Below are positions 50,640 to 62,771 of a stretch of DNA of 64,000 bases, in pieces. Source of the DNA: Motacilla alba alba (taxonomy: Eukaryota; Chordata; Aves; Passeriformes; Motacillidae); assembly GCF_015832195.1 (NCBI RefSeq), contig NC_052018.1, forward strand, positions 61,379,666-61,443,665. The letters run 5' to 3'. Each line of letters begins with the position of its first letter. Position 1 is the first letter of the stretch. The notes beneath the pieces are model-generated. The model was not told where the DNA came from. It searched no databases and saw only the letters and a list, made by a program, of their open reading frames with translations. The position numbers and the translations under genes were made by a program.

Positions 50640-52330
50640 TGTTATGGGGAACCAGTTTGCCAGTGAGGTGACAAGGCTTTAGGCCACTGGTCCCTGGGTG
50701 CCTGAGTGGCATGTGGGAGGACTTGGTGGCTGCCTGGCGGGGTTATCACCTCGCATGGCCTGTGATCTTGCACCTCTACAGACAAGATGAAGGGTGCTTT
50801 GCCTGCTCCAGTGAAACCCAGCAGCTCTTTGTACTACATTGGGACTTTACTTGTGCTTCTTGAGCCTCCCTTCAGCACCATCTGGGGAACGTGGTCGAGA
50901 CAGGGTTCTAAACCACATGTGGCAACACCATGGATAAGACAGGGACCCAAGCTCCAACCACAGTAATTACCTTAGCAGTCAAAACTAATCACTGGATGCA
51001 GAGGTCAACAGGTCCATACCAGCAATTAGAACAGGAGCAGAAGGAGGAAGGATCTGATCAGGCAGCTGGTCCTTCAGCAAGGCAAAAAGAGGAGGAAGTG
51101 AGAGAAATGACCAGCCCCAAAACTTGGGCAGATGTCAAAATATGCTGAAACATTAAAGCTACCAGTCTGGCAAGCAGATTGCTGCCACTACCACTGAAGA
51201 GGGCATCCAATATGTGAGACTGCTAGCAATGCCAGAAAGTCTTGTACAGTGACCTGGATGACAACCACATCTCCAAAGTTGCTGATGGCCACTGTACATG
51301 AGCAAGTGCAGAAGGGTTGTCTGAAATTCACCAGCATTATATTCCATCTGCCTGGAGACAATGGACTGACCAAGCTGGAATGTATGAGCTGTGGAGAGAG
51401 CATCCCACTGACTCTGACTTTTGCAGAAAACCTATCTCTCTCCCCGTCCCCACAGGTCAGGGCCTTGGCCATCAGGGGCACTCAGACACACTGTGTGCCA
51501 CTCCGGTTCCTCCTGAGCGACCTCACCAGGAAGTGGGATGGTGACCCTCCTCTGAGTTAGGAGCCCATGTACACAAACTGACTGGGAAGAGACATGATAA
51601 GGAGGGCTATCCACGACTTCTATCAGTTCAGCTGCTGTTGAGATGGTGGAAGGCAACCAGCAGCCTCCCTGTATAGAAGAGGATTAAGAGTGCCTCTCTT
51701 GATTTTGGTGGAGGGACTTTTGGTCTGACGTTGCAAGGGTCTCCAGCCTAGAATAGAGGGTCACTGCCTTTGATCAGGAGAAGGAGAGGGGTGACCAGCT
51801 TTACTGGGCTGTGTTGATTTGATGGCCTGGCACACTGGATCCATGGAAGTCTAAAGTATTGCTAGACACTGGTGCACAGCATACCCTAATGCCATTATGG
51901 CACGTCAGAGAAGAACCCATCTGGATTTCTCGATTGACAGGGAGATCCCAAAAGCTGTACTGGGGGCTGAGGTGAGCTTAACAGGAGACAAATGGCAAAA
52001 GTACACTGTTGTGACCAGCTCAGAAGCCCTGTGTATCCTTGGCATAGACTGTCTCAGGAGAGGGTACTTCAAGGACCCAAAAAGGCAGTGATGGGCTTTG
52101 GATGCAGTTGCCATCGATTCAGAAAAGTTGAAACATCTTCTTGCCTTGCCCAGCCTCCTGGAGGATCCCTGTGTTGTGGGATTGCTGCACGTCAAAGGAC
52201 AGCAGGCAGCCATGATGGTGCACCCTTGGCAATACACATCACCCAAGGCTCCCTGGTTGCCATCCATGATTCACCAGCTTGAGAGCCAAGGAGCGATCAG
52301 GAAGACTCACAAGGTTTTCTTTTAAATCTG
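50640..52330 (+). mobile_element. Decayed endogenous retrovirus internal region (gag end, protease, start of RT), ERVL-like
   Basis: Reading rightwards, a broken gag-like part (about 50,930-51,560) is followed by a protease. Its active site LLDTGA lies near 51,858-51,875 and, after a frame change, its typical ILGID motif lies near 52,036. The first residues of reverse transcriptase follow (QLESQGAIRKTH near 52,278-52,313), and then the sequence stops matching. Stop codons and shifts of frame between these pieces mean it cannot encode a working polyprotein. No paired long terminal repeats were found, so both ends are approximate and the element is 3'-truncated before the RT catalytic motif. 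The ERVL-like assignment rests on the RT entry motif and recall of avian elements, without alignment. Confidence 0.75.
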
Positions 52331-54855
52331 CTTTTGTCCCCCTGTCCTGCTCAGGAGGGAAAATGAGAAAGCATCTGGGGGGGCATCTGGCAGCCAGCAA
52401 ATGGTAACCCACCACACTCCCGTGCACATACAAACTCACAGGCTGGTACATATGCTCATACACCTGAACATACATGTGTTCTCCTCTGAGCTGATTCCTT
52501 TAGTAACAGCAGGCAGAGGAGACTGAGTCAGCTTCAGATGGTGCAAATAAATGTGAAAGAAACTTCAGGTTGGAGAATTTGCGTAAATTATTTGAACTAA
52601 TTACTATTGTTATTATTATTGTTATTATTGTTAATAATAAAGAAACACCACCAACAACAATAATATTGCTGCTGTATTGCATAAAACTTCCAGGAGTGAG
52701 AAAAAGCCGTGTTGAGCGAATGTCAGTGAAATGCTGTCCCAGTCCCAAGGAAAACCCGGGAGCTGGCACAGGTCCTGCACTGTTCAGGTGGTCGGTGCAG
52801 TGCTGTTGGGGACACCTGAGGGGAACTGTCAGCACAAGCGATGGTAGCAGAGCCTGGGTCTCAGTTCATACAAGACGTGGCAGATGGAGTGCAAACGCAA
52901 ACGGGCTGGTGAGCAGCAGGCCCTTTGGTAATGAAGCGTCACAGGAGCTCGCAGGCTCCTCTCTGATTTTACTGGGCTGCGTTCCAGGGTGCGTCTTCAC
53001 CTTTTTTTTTTTTTTTCCTTAAGTATCCGCAAATGAAAACCTGCTAAGCTCTTGGATAAGTGTCCCTTTAACTTCTTGGTCTCTTTTGAATTTCAAATAG
53101 CAGTTTTTTTATTATCTTAATTGGTGAGTGCCTGTTTTAATTAGGCATTCCAGTTGATCTTACTCTGCTAAACATATGAGGCTTTGTACAGATCAAAACG
53201 GTTTCTTTTTTTTTAGCATAAGCATCAAAAGAAATATGAATTGTAAGAAATAAGATGACCATGTTTGCAATTCTGATTTCTCTCACTGTAGTCTTTAGTT
53301 GTCACCTTTAAATTTGCCAGTATTTTACATGCTGAAAGGTCCTGCCCAAGATGTTGTGTGAGCTTAGAAAAATTTTCTTCCCTTTGCAGCAGTACAGAAA
53401 ACATTTCTGATCTAAACAGCAAAGCAGTGGTGTTTCGCACTTCTCTAGAGGTCTCTTATCTGTTCAATTTGAGCTAATGTAAAATAATAAATACATTTGT
53501 AAATGCAGAAATCAATCACTGCTGATCATGCTGTCCAGGAACATATTGCAACTTCCTGAAAATCTGGCCTGCATTCATGTCCTGGAGGGCTTAACTGAGC
53601 CTTCACAATAGTTGCGGTGATGATGCCAAATCTCATGTAACTTCCCTGTTGATTTTTTGCAGGCTGCCAGAGGATGTCACAGAGCGGACCCAGCAGCTTG
53701 AAATGAAGTTTTGTTAATATTTGGTACAAGTGATGTTCTCAGTAATAAAGCTGAAAAAATACAAGAGGAAAAAACCCAAACAAACCAAGAAGCCCTCCAG
53801 GAGTCCCTGAATCACACAGAGCCAGGAAAGGGAGGAAAATGCTGGCAGAACTACATGGCTGATTGGCAGCAGCTGGCTGTACATAAGCAGAGGCAGAGCT
53901 GCTGTCATTCGAAGCAGCTTAATGCAGGGATCTGTATCTACCTGTCCTTTCAAGGGGTCTGAATGGTTTTGAAAGGTGCTGTATTTTGCTGTTTTGTTTG
54001 GGTTTTTTTTTTCCCTAAGGAGTGCCTTGTGGGCAGTCAGGGACATGATAATTCATCCCTCCCCCTCCTCAAGAACAAACTGGAGCTCTTATTAACCAGC
54101 CCAGATTTGACAGGACATTTGTCCTACTCATGGGAAAGAGCAGTTCCTACGCTTTTTTTCCTAGTGAAAATACCACAATCCAGACTGCAAGAGCAAGTGT
54201 CCCATCTGGAGACAATTCATCATTACTTGAAACAAATCCTGCAAATTTAGCTGCCAAGCAGCACAACTCAGTGAGAACAGGTCACTTGTAAAATATGATG
54301 GTTAAGTACAAGCAAGTCTGTAGAAGAAATAATTCACTTTGAAGTGATAAAGCTTTCCAGCACTTGGGTCTCTTAGATTTCAATAAGAAGATGGAGAACA
54401 TTGGGTAGTAGAAAGCCAATCTCAGTTTCTTAAGAGCTTTGTGCCATTCTTACCAGAATTAAACCCTTTAAAAAGGTGTTTCCCCAAACCTGTGCCCAGG
54501 ACAATGAGAATGTCCTAAGACATAAGTGGACACTTGTATGGATGATGAGAGCATTGCAGAGTCTTTACATCCAAGCCAGTGGTGACACAGATCCCTTCTC
54601 CTCATGCCATTTGGTCCCATCCCTCATTCCTTCATTCCTGGTGGACGCAAATTTCGAGTGCAAGTTGCCCAGCCCTGGTGTTCTCTATGTCTGACACCCT
54701 GCGGTGTTACATTCATACCTGCCACGTTCAGCCTCAGTAAGAATCCTGTTAGGGACGGCTTGGCTGTGAAAGGTTGGCCGTGAAGAGCCCGTGAAGGGTT
54801 TTCTCTTTGTAAGTCACTTTTCACTTCATTTCTCCCTGCGCCTATTGATTTTTGC
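52331..54855. other. Noncoding interval between the retroviral remnant and the third CpG island
   Basis: Contains an ATT/GTT repeat (52,601-52,641) and a T run near 53,001-53,018. The 150-codon frame at 52,570-53,022 begins in that repeat and ends in the T run, so it is not a gene. Confidence 0.5.
52601..52641. repeat. ATT/GTT trinucleotide repeat
   Basis: TTATTATTATTGTTATTATTG-type repeat of about 40 bp, ending TTAATAATAAAG. Confidence 0.9.
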
Positions 54856-54859
54856 CTCC

Positions 54860-55220
54860 CCTTTTCTGGCAAGCGCTGCCCGGGGCCCGCTCGGCATCCC
54901 GGCGGACCCCCGGGGTTTGCTGCGGGAGGGAGCGGCTCCTCCCTCGGCGGGGAGGGCCGGGGGCGGCCGGCGCCGGGGTCTCCGCTCACTCGCTCGGGCT
55001 GCGCGCCTGAGGTGGACTCGGAGCCGGAGCCGGCGCTGCTCCGGCCGCCTCCCGGCGCGATGCCGGGGCCGCGGGCAGGCGGCGGCAGCGGGGTCCCCGC
55101 GCCCGAGGCGGTGAGTGCGGGGCGCGGCGCGGCGGGCGCGGAGCGGGCAGGGCCGGGGCAGCCGCGCTCCTTCCCGGGTGCGAGAGGGGATACGGCTGCT
55201 GCTGCCGCGGGTGGCTTGGG
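54860..55220. promoter_or_regulatory. CpG island with a candidate plus-strand first exon
   Basis: About 360 bp, very CpG-dense, no TATA. It contains the start codon and donor described for the next entry. A plus-strand gene starting here would be arranged divergently from TAGAP. Open frames on the minus strand (up to 199 codons) are GC-rich noise. Confidence 0.75.
55060..55110 (+). CDS. Candidate first coding exon of an unidentified gene
   Basis: ATG at 55,060 (G at -3) begins MPGPRAGGGSGVPAPEA, followed directly by a consensus donor GTGAGT at 55,111; the exon ends in phase 0. The frame is also open upstream to a GTG at 55,012, but no earlier ATG exists. Splicing to the exon-like block at 62,683 would keep the frame open. 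In human, FNDC1 starts on this side of TAGAP, but its signal peptide and first FN3 module do not match what I see, so I do not use that name. The product is unknown and could be a mere by-product of GC-rich DNA. Confidence 0.4.
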
Positions 55221-55682
55221 CACAGAGATAGCTTAGGATCTGCCGGGGCTCTGAGCCTGGTCCTGAATTGGTGACGAGCAAGCCCCAAGACTTCCAGCGC
55301 ATTGGAGAAGCGCTCCCAGGGCACTGGGCCGGTGCCGGACTGCTGGGCTCAGAGGGGCTCGTGGTCCCTGCCCCGCAGCGTAGAGCTCTTCTCATCCCGA
55401 GAAAGGGGTCACGGGAGCCGGGTGGAGTCAGGGTCAGATGAGCAGAGGCCAGGTCGACGCGCAGTTCCTCCCTTCTTGCCAGAAATGAAATTTAAAGAGA
55501 GTGCTTGACGATACCACTGCACTGTCAGACTGCTCTTGGCACCGCGTTAGGGCAGCAGTCCTGAAGAACGGAACAAAAAAAATAAACCTTTACTCAGCCA
55601 CGAGTAAATGGGCGTTGGACATTGGTTAAAATAAAGCTGGCTGGTTTCTTGGCTATATCTATGTAAGGGGAAGAGTTTAAGG

Positions 55683-55772
55683 TGTTTTTTTGTTTTTGTT
55701 TTTATTTTTGGTTTTGATTGTTTGTTTGTTTTTGTTTTTGGTTTTTGTTGTTGTTCTTCTTCTTCTTCTTCT
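55683..55772. repeat. T/G-rich tract ending in (CTT)n
   Basis: About 70 bp of TTTG/TTTTTG runs pass into GTTGTTGTT and then about six CTT units. Confidence 0.92.
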
Positions 55773-55949
55773 GGAGAGGTTTAACATCGTTGTAAGAAAC
55801 ATGTTTCACTTTAGTGCATGCTGTGAATGCTGTCCCATAGCACCTGGTAGTGTGGTGTGAGCCCAGGACCAAAGCCTGGTCCCCGGGGGGGTCTCAGCTG
55901 CAGCGAACGCTGGTGTCAGCAGGGAGAGAGCCCCGGCCACCAGCCCATC

Positions 55950-56005
55950 GATTGCGAGGCCAGAAGGGAGCGTTACATCATTTAGTCTGACCTCAGACAG
56001 GAGCG
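55950..56005 (-). repeat. Old amniote CR1 fragment
   Basis: 'CAGAAGGGAGCGTTACATCA' then TTTAGTCTGACCTCAGACAGG resembles the 'AGAAGGGACCATTATGATCA' and 'TCTAGTCTGACCTCCTG' blocks of an ancient CR1 type shared by birds, turtles and crocodilians. It is short, so confidence is moderate. Confidence 0.5.
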
Positions 56006-56871
56006 AGGTGCTGGCTGGAAAACAAAAAGAATATTGCTGAGGACTGAATCTCTGCATTGAAAAGTGACATTTCTTCATGACGTTGTCAGCTCTGACATAC
56101 AGACTTTTCTGCAAAAAATGAGGGTTCCCTGCATGGTTCTGCATGGTTCCTTTACACAGAGATGCGTGGATCTTAAGCGGTAGCTTCAGTGCTTCCAAAT
56201 ATAAAAGTTTGTCATTTTACATCACAACTGATCTGGTTTCCATTGTTCCTCCTGCTCTTCAGAATGAGGGCCACTAGCAGAAATGGGCTTTTTATCCAAT
56301 AAGAAAGAGTTGACATTAAAAAACTAAACCAAAACAAAAATTAGTTACGAGGAAAAAAGAGAAACAAATAATAGTTACATTTTTCTTCAAAGTTGTCTGC
56401 AGAAACATTATTTTAAAAAGAAAATTTCGGATATGTGTGTTTTCCTCTCTCTTCCTCCCATTTCTTTCTTTTTAACCACTCTTTATTTTTCTATTTCTGG
56501 TGAAAAAGTAGACCAGAAATAAAAAGAAAAGAGTAGGTGATTGTTTAGCAGAGAATGTTGGGATGCTGGTGGCGCCAAGATCAATTTTTACTTAGCTTTA
56601 TTAAAAAGTAATCTTTCAATATACATTGAAAAAAATTGCTGTTTTCTTTAGACAACACAGCCCCATTAATTGCACCTATAGCATGGGCATAGATCCATTT
56701 TGCTGCACTTTGACGCTGCACTTTTGAGTTTTGTGGATCTATTTTGCTTAAGCCTGGTGCTATTTCAGAATAACAGTGGCCTCTGAAAATTGAATAAGAC
56801 AGCACCAAAAAAGTCTCTTCACCTTACCTCCCACTTTTTTTGATATTAACAACATCCACAAATCCCTTGCA

Positions 56872-57438
56872 ATGGCACAGGAATGGAGCATCACAAGGAG
56901 GGCCAGGCTGTGCTGGGACATGATCCCAAGGGGCAAGGAGGGTGACCAGCTTCCCCAGCCCTGTGCATCCATCAGCCCGGTGCACCATCTGCCACAAACC
57001 TGTGGGTCCTCCTGGGAGCTCGAGAAATACTGCGTATCTGCTGCCGATAGTCAGGGACGTCTGGCTTGCATGGTGGGGCAGGAAAAGGGATGGCAGTGTT
57101 CGCGGTTAATGAGGGCCAGTGCAAAGCTGCTTCTCGCAGTAATTTATTACCTTGGAAGGCAGGGGTGTGATGCCAGACAAATAACTGGCCCTGTGGGAGG
57201 TCAGGACACCGGGAAGGCAGGATCAGGAGGGTGGGAAGATAAGGGGGAGGAGCAAGGTCCCAGAACCACAGCCGCTGTCTCCAGGAGCAGTGCCCAGCAG
57301 AACTTGTGGGGGGGATTTGTCACAGCTGGGTCTTGGAGAGCCTTCAGCAAGGCCCCTGTGGAGACTCTAAATCACACTGATTGCACAGTCAATAAAGGAA
57401 ATCTCATCAGTCCCCATAACCAGGCTGTCAGCTTTTAA
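56872..57438 (+). other. 188-codon open frame, no recognised product
   Basis: The longest ATG-initiated frame in the window outside the CpG islands. It begins MAQEWSITRRARLC and ends NLISPHNQAVSF. The region is only mildly GC-rich, so its length is somewhat unexpected, but there is no signal peptide, membrane segment or domain that I recognise. It lacks clear splice sites, and parts are simple in composition. It is most likely chance; a lineage-specific or retroelement-derived frame is possible. Confidence 0.15.
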
Positions 57439-58364
57439 ACCTATTTAGACAAAAATCTGTTTATTGCTGTGTTGTTAGAAGCCTAGAGTGACTGCACTGA
57501 TTTGAGTGATGATAGTGGCACGTAGTAGCTTTGGAAAAGAGTTCTACTGTAGACCAGATCAAGGCAAATTCCAGTCTGGTTTATTCTATGTAAGCCTGGA
57601 CCCACACCTTGTGATGGTTGGTTTAAATTGGGTGCTGCTGCTTATTTCAGACTAATCTGTCCACACTGATACAACAAAGACCAGTTGTCTGGTCTTGCAT
57701 ATATGGTGCAACATCCTCTTGCCTATATTTGAAGTTCCTTCCCAGCCTGCTTGACTGAGCCAAAAAAATTCCTAAGGGAACATCCACAGGGCAGCTCTCA
57801 TGGGTACTGCTGGGGGCAGCGAGGCAGCAGAACACCCAACACATCCCAGGAGGTACAGAGGTGCCCGGTCCATGAAGGACAAAGGAGCCAGCCAATGCCA
57901 CCCATCTGTGTGACCCTGGGAAATACTCACAGAGGGCTGCTCATCTGAAATGTCAGCTAGTGGGACTGGCTGCAGAAATGGCCAGTGCATGCACCATTCA
58001 GAGTTTGTCTGTATTAATAGGTTAAGAAGCACTTGAGAGTACTGCCTGGCACTGCAGCATAATTATCTAAAATCAGTATAAATTATAATATCACACATAA
58101 ACTGTTAAAGCCAGCCCTGAACCCTCTCTGGCCCATGACAAATAGCACTGCCATGCTCAGTCCCTGCCCTCTTCAAGGCAGCAGTATCCAGGGATGTTCC
58201 CAGGGGGAGCAGAGCCTTGCCTCAAGATGAGCAGCACTGGCTCACACAAGCATATCCTGAGCCATGAAACCAGGAGCATCTGCAGATGGTTTGGTTTGGC
58301 AGTGCAGCAAAACCAATGCCTTGAAGAGTGTTTGGATGGCATCCCCGCAGCTCTTGTCACCTCC

Positions 58365-58426
58365 TTGCTAGTGACCTCAGTGACAAAATTGGGAAGTTTG
58401 GAATTGCTAGTGACCAAATTGGGAAG
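58365..58426. repeat. Imperfect two-copy local duplication
   Basis: TTGCTAGTGAC...AAATTGGGAAG occurs twice; the first copy has an extra CTCAGTGAC-type insert, so the unit lengths differ. Confidence 0.8.
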
Positions 58427-59367
58427 CGGTCCAGGAAAAAGCTCATTTAAAGTATCATTGCCCTCAGGAGCCTCTTTTCCTCCCCTTTTTGGCAGCCTGA
58501 TCTGATGGGGTGGTCACAACTGCCCCTGCCCCAGCCTCCTCTGCATGTGCATGTACATGACATGTCTGGGGAAAGTCCCTGGGAATTTCATTGTGTTCCC
58601 TGGGAAAATTTGGTTGAGGAAAGACAGGTTTACCTGCCACCACAGGAAATGCAATTTACCTCCTGGAAATCCTCTGGGCTGTCTTCTCTTCTTCTGCTTT
58701 TGGTGTCTTGTGGGCTTTGGTTTAAGTGATCATTTAAAGTGTACTGATGTTCATGTTCAATGTTCCTGCCATTGATGGAGTCTTTTGGGAGAAGAAGGAC
58801 ATGAGTTTGCAGTTTTCACAAGGACTCTCACCTATTGAGGTAGAAGAGGGTAAAGAGCATTTTAGTTTTTCCTTTAGGACTGTAGAAGTATGTTAGTAGA
58901 TGTGAGGGCATTTCTGAAAGTCATGAAGAAACAGAAGTCCAATGTTTTAGAAATGGCATTGGTTTTCAGCTAGCATTGGCTGTTACTTTCTGAAGAATCT
59001 GGCCCCCCAAAAATCTCCTCAGATGGCAAAATCATGTCCCTGTATACACACCTTGAAAGGCTTTCTGAATGAATGAAGACAAGCAATGCATTTGTGCCTA
59101 TAAACCAGCAGGACGTCAGGTTAGCTCATCTGAGGAAGGGATGACTGAACTCTGGATTTTCAGGGTTTTTGGTGGAGTCCTTTGAGATAATAAAGGAGAT
59201 TTGATCTTTGTGTCAGTTGCAAAAAGGAAATAATTTGGTGCAAAGGTTGTTGAGCACTCTCAGTAATCTATATCCACTACAATGTGCAGAGCACTGGGAT
59301 ACTTTTCAGACTTTCCCTGTTGTTTTTCTGGTTATGGTTGAGTCTTCAGGCAGGTCTCCTTGTGGGT

Positions 59368-59403
59368 GCCTGGCGTGAAGCCCTTGCCTGGGGTGAAGCC
59401 CTT
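59368..59403. repeat. Two-copy 18-bp tandem repeat
   Basis: GCCTGG(C/G)GTGAAGCCCTT repeated with an 18-bp period and one mismatch; a decayed third unit may follow. Confidence 0.9.
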
Positions 59404-62400
59404 GCATGGTGTGTGTAGGTGATTTCCTGGAGCAAATGGCTCCCAGTGAGTGCTCCTGAAATTCTGCCATCTGCAGATGACATCCTTGCATTATTTACTG
59501 TGTGTCTCAGAATGAGAACAGGTCACGGGCAGGAGTAAGAAGGGCTGGAGCTAAACTTGTGGCAGAAACTGTGATATCCTCTGTTAAGCAAAATAAGATT
59601 TCTGTTAAGTGGAGGAAAACCCCAGAAGAGAGAAAGTATGATGTAATTGATAGTGAATACTGACATAACTGTGTTCAAGTTCTCCCAGGTCTTGGAACAC
59701 AGGGCAAAGTTAATTTGTCCTCTCTGCACCTGCTGCAGTGTTAAGTAAAAATCACATGTAGTTTTTTTCCACCAAAGTAGCAGCAACACTGGGGAATAAA
59801 GTTGTTCTTCATGGCATGACATTACCTTGTTCAATAAATCAAATAGTAAGTCCCTTGTATTTGGAGTGAGAGGAGGAACATCAGGTCTGATATTTTCACT
59901 TGTGTCAAAGGATGCATGTGTATACATAATCACTTGAAATATACAACTTATTTAATCTTGTCTATGTGCATTTGGTAGATGAAATTGTGGTAACTCTAGG
60001 ATAGAGTTAACATAAGTATAGCAGTAACAGAAATAATTTGCTTTACACTGATTTGTGGAGAGGAACAAAACAATTTTTCCCCACAGTGCAGAGCTCTTTC
60101 CTTGCTGTCCTGTGACACATCAGTCCAGGCACCCTGAGCATCCTGCTGCCACCAGCTGTAACCCCCATGCCCACTCTGGGTGGATGCTGGCAGGGTTGCA
60201 TTTCCCTGAGCATTCCCTGAGTGCTCTGCACAGACAGTACCTTTTGGCTGGTCCTAGGTGGGCTCAGAAAACAGTCCTGGCCGACCTCTTGGATGTTGCA
60301 CCAGATTAAGACATAGTATCTGCCCTCCCAAGGGCATCTTGTTTGGGAGTCTGCACTGAGCAGTCCTTGTGGATTTAAATGGAGGCAGGACGACAGCACT
60401 GATGGTGTTATAAGCTGGTGTGGTCAGAGCTTAGGATACAAGGGAATAAGCTGGGGAGAAAATGGGCCTCTGCCTGAGTCAGGATTCATCCTCACTTTCC
60501 CTGGAGGGTGCAACTATTTCCATTGCTTTATCACTAGGCTGGTGTTTTATCCTGATACTGCAAAACCAATGATGAATAGACCATGCCTTCCGTGCATATG
60601 GTATTTCAGCTGGAGCTAGAGGACTTCCCCCAGCCAGAGTCCCAGTGGGCTCATACATGAAGACAACACACTACGACATCTTAGGATGATCTTAGAAGGA
60701 TAACCTTTCTCCAAAACACATTTAACTCCATGAGCTCAACAGTGACTGCTGTGAGAGCAACATAGGCTTTGTCACGTACTGACCTTTTGTTGAGCAGCAC
60801 CTGCAGAAGAACTTCTGGTAATAATGAGTCAATACCTAGAAAAGACTTGCTGCTCTGATAATGTACGTAATTAGCAATTTCAAAGTTCATTTCTTTGACT
60901 TCAGATTGCCTATATTTAGGTATTTGTCAAAGGTAGGCACCAACGAGGGCCATGATAGTATAGGCATGGGAACAAGCATTGCCTTTAGAAACCAGCTCCT
61001 CTGCAGGCATGAAGCAGTGTCACCTACTCCTGTCACACAAGGTCCCACATACATACACTGGGATAAATATACTAGTGTCAAACTGGTATAAACCAGGAGT
61101 AAATATACAAATCTCTCCTGTCTTTCACTGTTCCTAGAAGGAAGTGGTTTTCCACTATCCCAGTGCAGTGCTGCTGTAGCTTCATGGCCATGCGTGCCAG
61201 CACATTTCCCTGAAGCCAGAGCAAGGTCACTTCTCCTGCTGCTGCTTTACTTTTTTCTGCTGATAATAACGGGGAACATCACCCATCTCCTCTGGGAAAC
61301 TGCATTTGCTTGGCTTACATGTGCCATGGCACCATGGGGTGCCTCAGTTAGCTGGGCTCCCTGTCACTCTTCTCAGGGTCTCAGTCATCTTCAGGGAGCA
61401 CACGATGCCTCCAGCTCTGCTGCATGTGGTGCAGGTGTCTGCCCTTTGTGCTGGGTTGGTTTGCACTGACTTGGTGACATCGTGGCAGAGCAGATCTGCA
61501 GACACCCCAGCAGGGCTTGTTTGCCATTTGTATACGGCATGGGGTGGTATGCTGCTAACATACTTTCAGGAGTAAAAATCAAGAAATAGAGGTTAAAGCT
61601 GATGAAATTCTTATGAATTTGAAACAAAGTTCAATAAAAAGCAGATGGTGCTTTTAATAATTCCTTTTCCACTCAGTTAATAAGGCCAAATGTTCAGAAA
61701 GTTCTCTGTAAATATATCACCCTGCTTTCCAAGTATCTCAAAAAAATTCTGTAACTACAACTTTAATAAGACAGGCATCCTCCCAAAAGGGCAGTAACCT
61801 GCCCTTTATTGGCCTCATGTCAACACTTGGCAGCAAGGAGCCATTTCTTGCCTCTGATGTTCCTCTGTTGTGTCACTTGTTCCTAAAATAGCCTCTTTCC
61901 TTAGCACTCATACTTGTGTTCAGATGGCAGGCAGCCACACAGAACCTGCTGTCCCAAAGCACAGATTGCAGGGATTTTAGATTTTCAAGAGGCAGGGAGC
62001 TTCCCTGTGGATTTGGAGGAGGCAGCTTACCCACCTCTAATTGAAACCAGCTTGGTTGCCTCTGCATGCTGGGCTCACCAAGTGCACGCTGGGCCACCAA
62101 GTCTCCTCTCACCCTGCATTACGGAGTGTGGAGGTCTCTATCCAACCTTTTTGGTCCAAGGGCCTTCTACAGTTGGGACAGAGAAGTAGGCACTTCTGGG
62201 AAAGGACACGACTCCTGTTCTCCCAACCCTGCTGGAGAAGTGGGGAGGGAAGAATGGTGCCCTGCAAGTGTCCATGTCTTCCGACCACCCATAAAAGGAG
62301 TTTGGGTTGAGCAGCTCCTGTGCAGACACTGGTGCCAAAGTTGGCCCAAGTGGGGCAGACAACTGCTGGGTGCCTCAGCTGCTGGCCCCAGGGCTTTGTT

Positions 62401-62682
62401 CACAGTGCTGTGACTGTGCACCAGCCTTGGCCAGTGCCCCCGAGCTGAGCTGGCCCTGTGTGACAGCAGCTGTTGTGCTGACCACTGTGGGGCCTGGAGC
62501 CCTCACACTCGAGGGGAAATTTGGCAACATCCAGGAGTGAACAAACATCCAGGAGCACAAACACATATTCTCCTTCCGTATACACTTTGTAGCAATGACT
62601 CCTATAAATGCTCAAATCCCTCACCTTTGTGGGAGCTTTGCTATAGGATGGAAACTGATAACAAACTTATTCTTGTTTTCAG

Positions 62683-62771
62683 CCCCTCAAGACTGTTCCT
62701 TCCCGACGGTGTTCAGCACCATCACTCTTATTCAGCAAAGGTTTGAGCAAGCCATGGCTACCGTCAGCCAG
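62683..62771 (+). CDS. Candidate internal coding exon of an unidentified gene
   Basis: 89 bp bounded by a strong acceptor (TTATTCTTGTTTTCAG) and donor (CAG|GTACGT). In the frame fixed by the candidate exon at 55,060-55,110 it encodes PLKTVPSRRCSAPSLLFSKG and then LSKPWLPSA, exiting in phase 2. This is a basic, serine-rich stretch with an RRCSAP motif of the kind used as a basophilic-kinase or 14-3-3 site. A second frame (PQDCSFPTVFSTITL...) is also open, while the third has a stop. I do not recognise the protein in either open frame. No following exon was convincing before the window ends. Confidence 0.4.

Larger units (their letters stand above)
55111..62682 (+). other. Candidate intron 1 of the unidentified plus-strand gene
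   Basis: About 7.6 kb. It holds a T/G-rich tract, an old CR1 fragment, a 188-codon open frame at 56.9 kb and small tandem duplications near 58.4 and 59.4 kb. I saw no further exon with convincing splice sites. Confidence 0.35.

Noticed and set aside
52570..53022. 150-codon plus-strand frame with a hydrophobic start
   Set aside because: The apparent membrane segment is the translation of the ATT/GTT repeat, and the end is a T run.
54624..55223. 199-codon minus-strand frame starting MPKPPAAAA
   Set aside because: The MPKP start looked ezrin-like, but what follows is low-complexity Pro/Ala/Gly with no FERM sequence and no donor after MPKP; GC-island noise.
55060..62771. Naming the candidate plus-strand gene FNDC1 from human gene order
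   Set aside because: The first exon lacks the expected signal peptide and the second block shows no fibronectin type III sequence; position alone is not enough.
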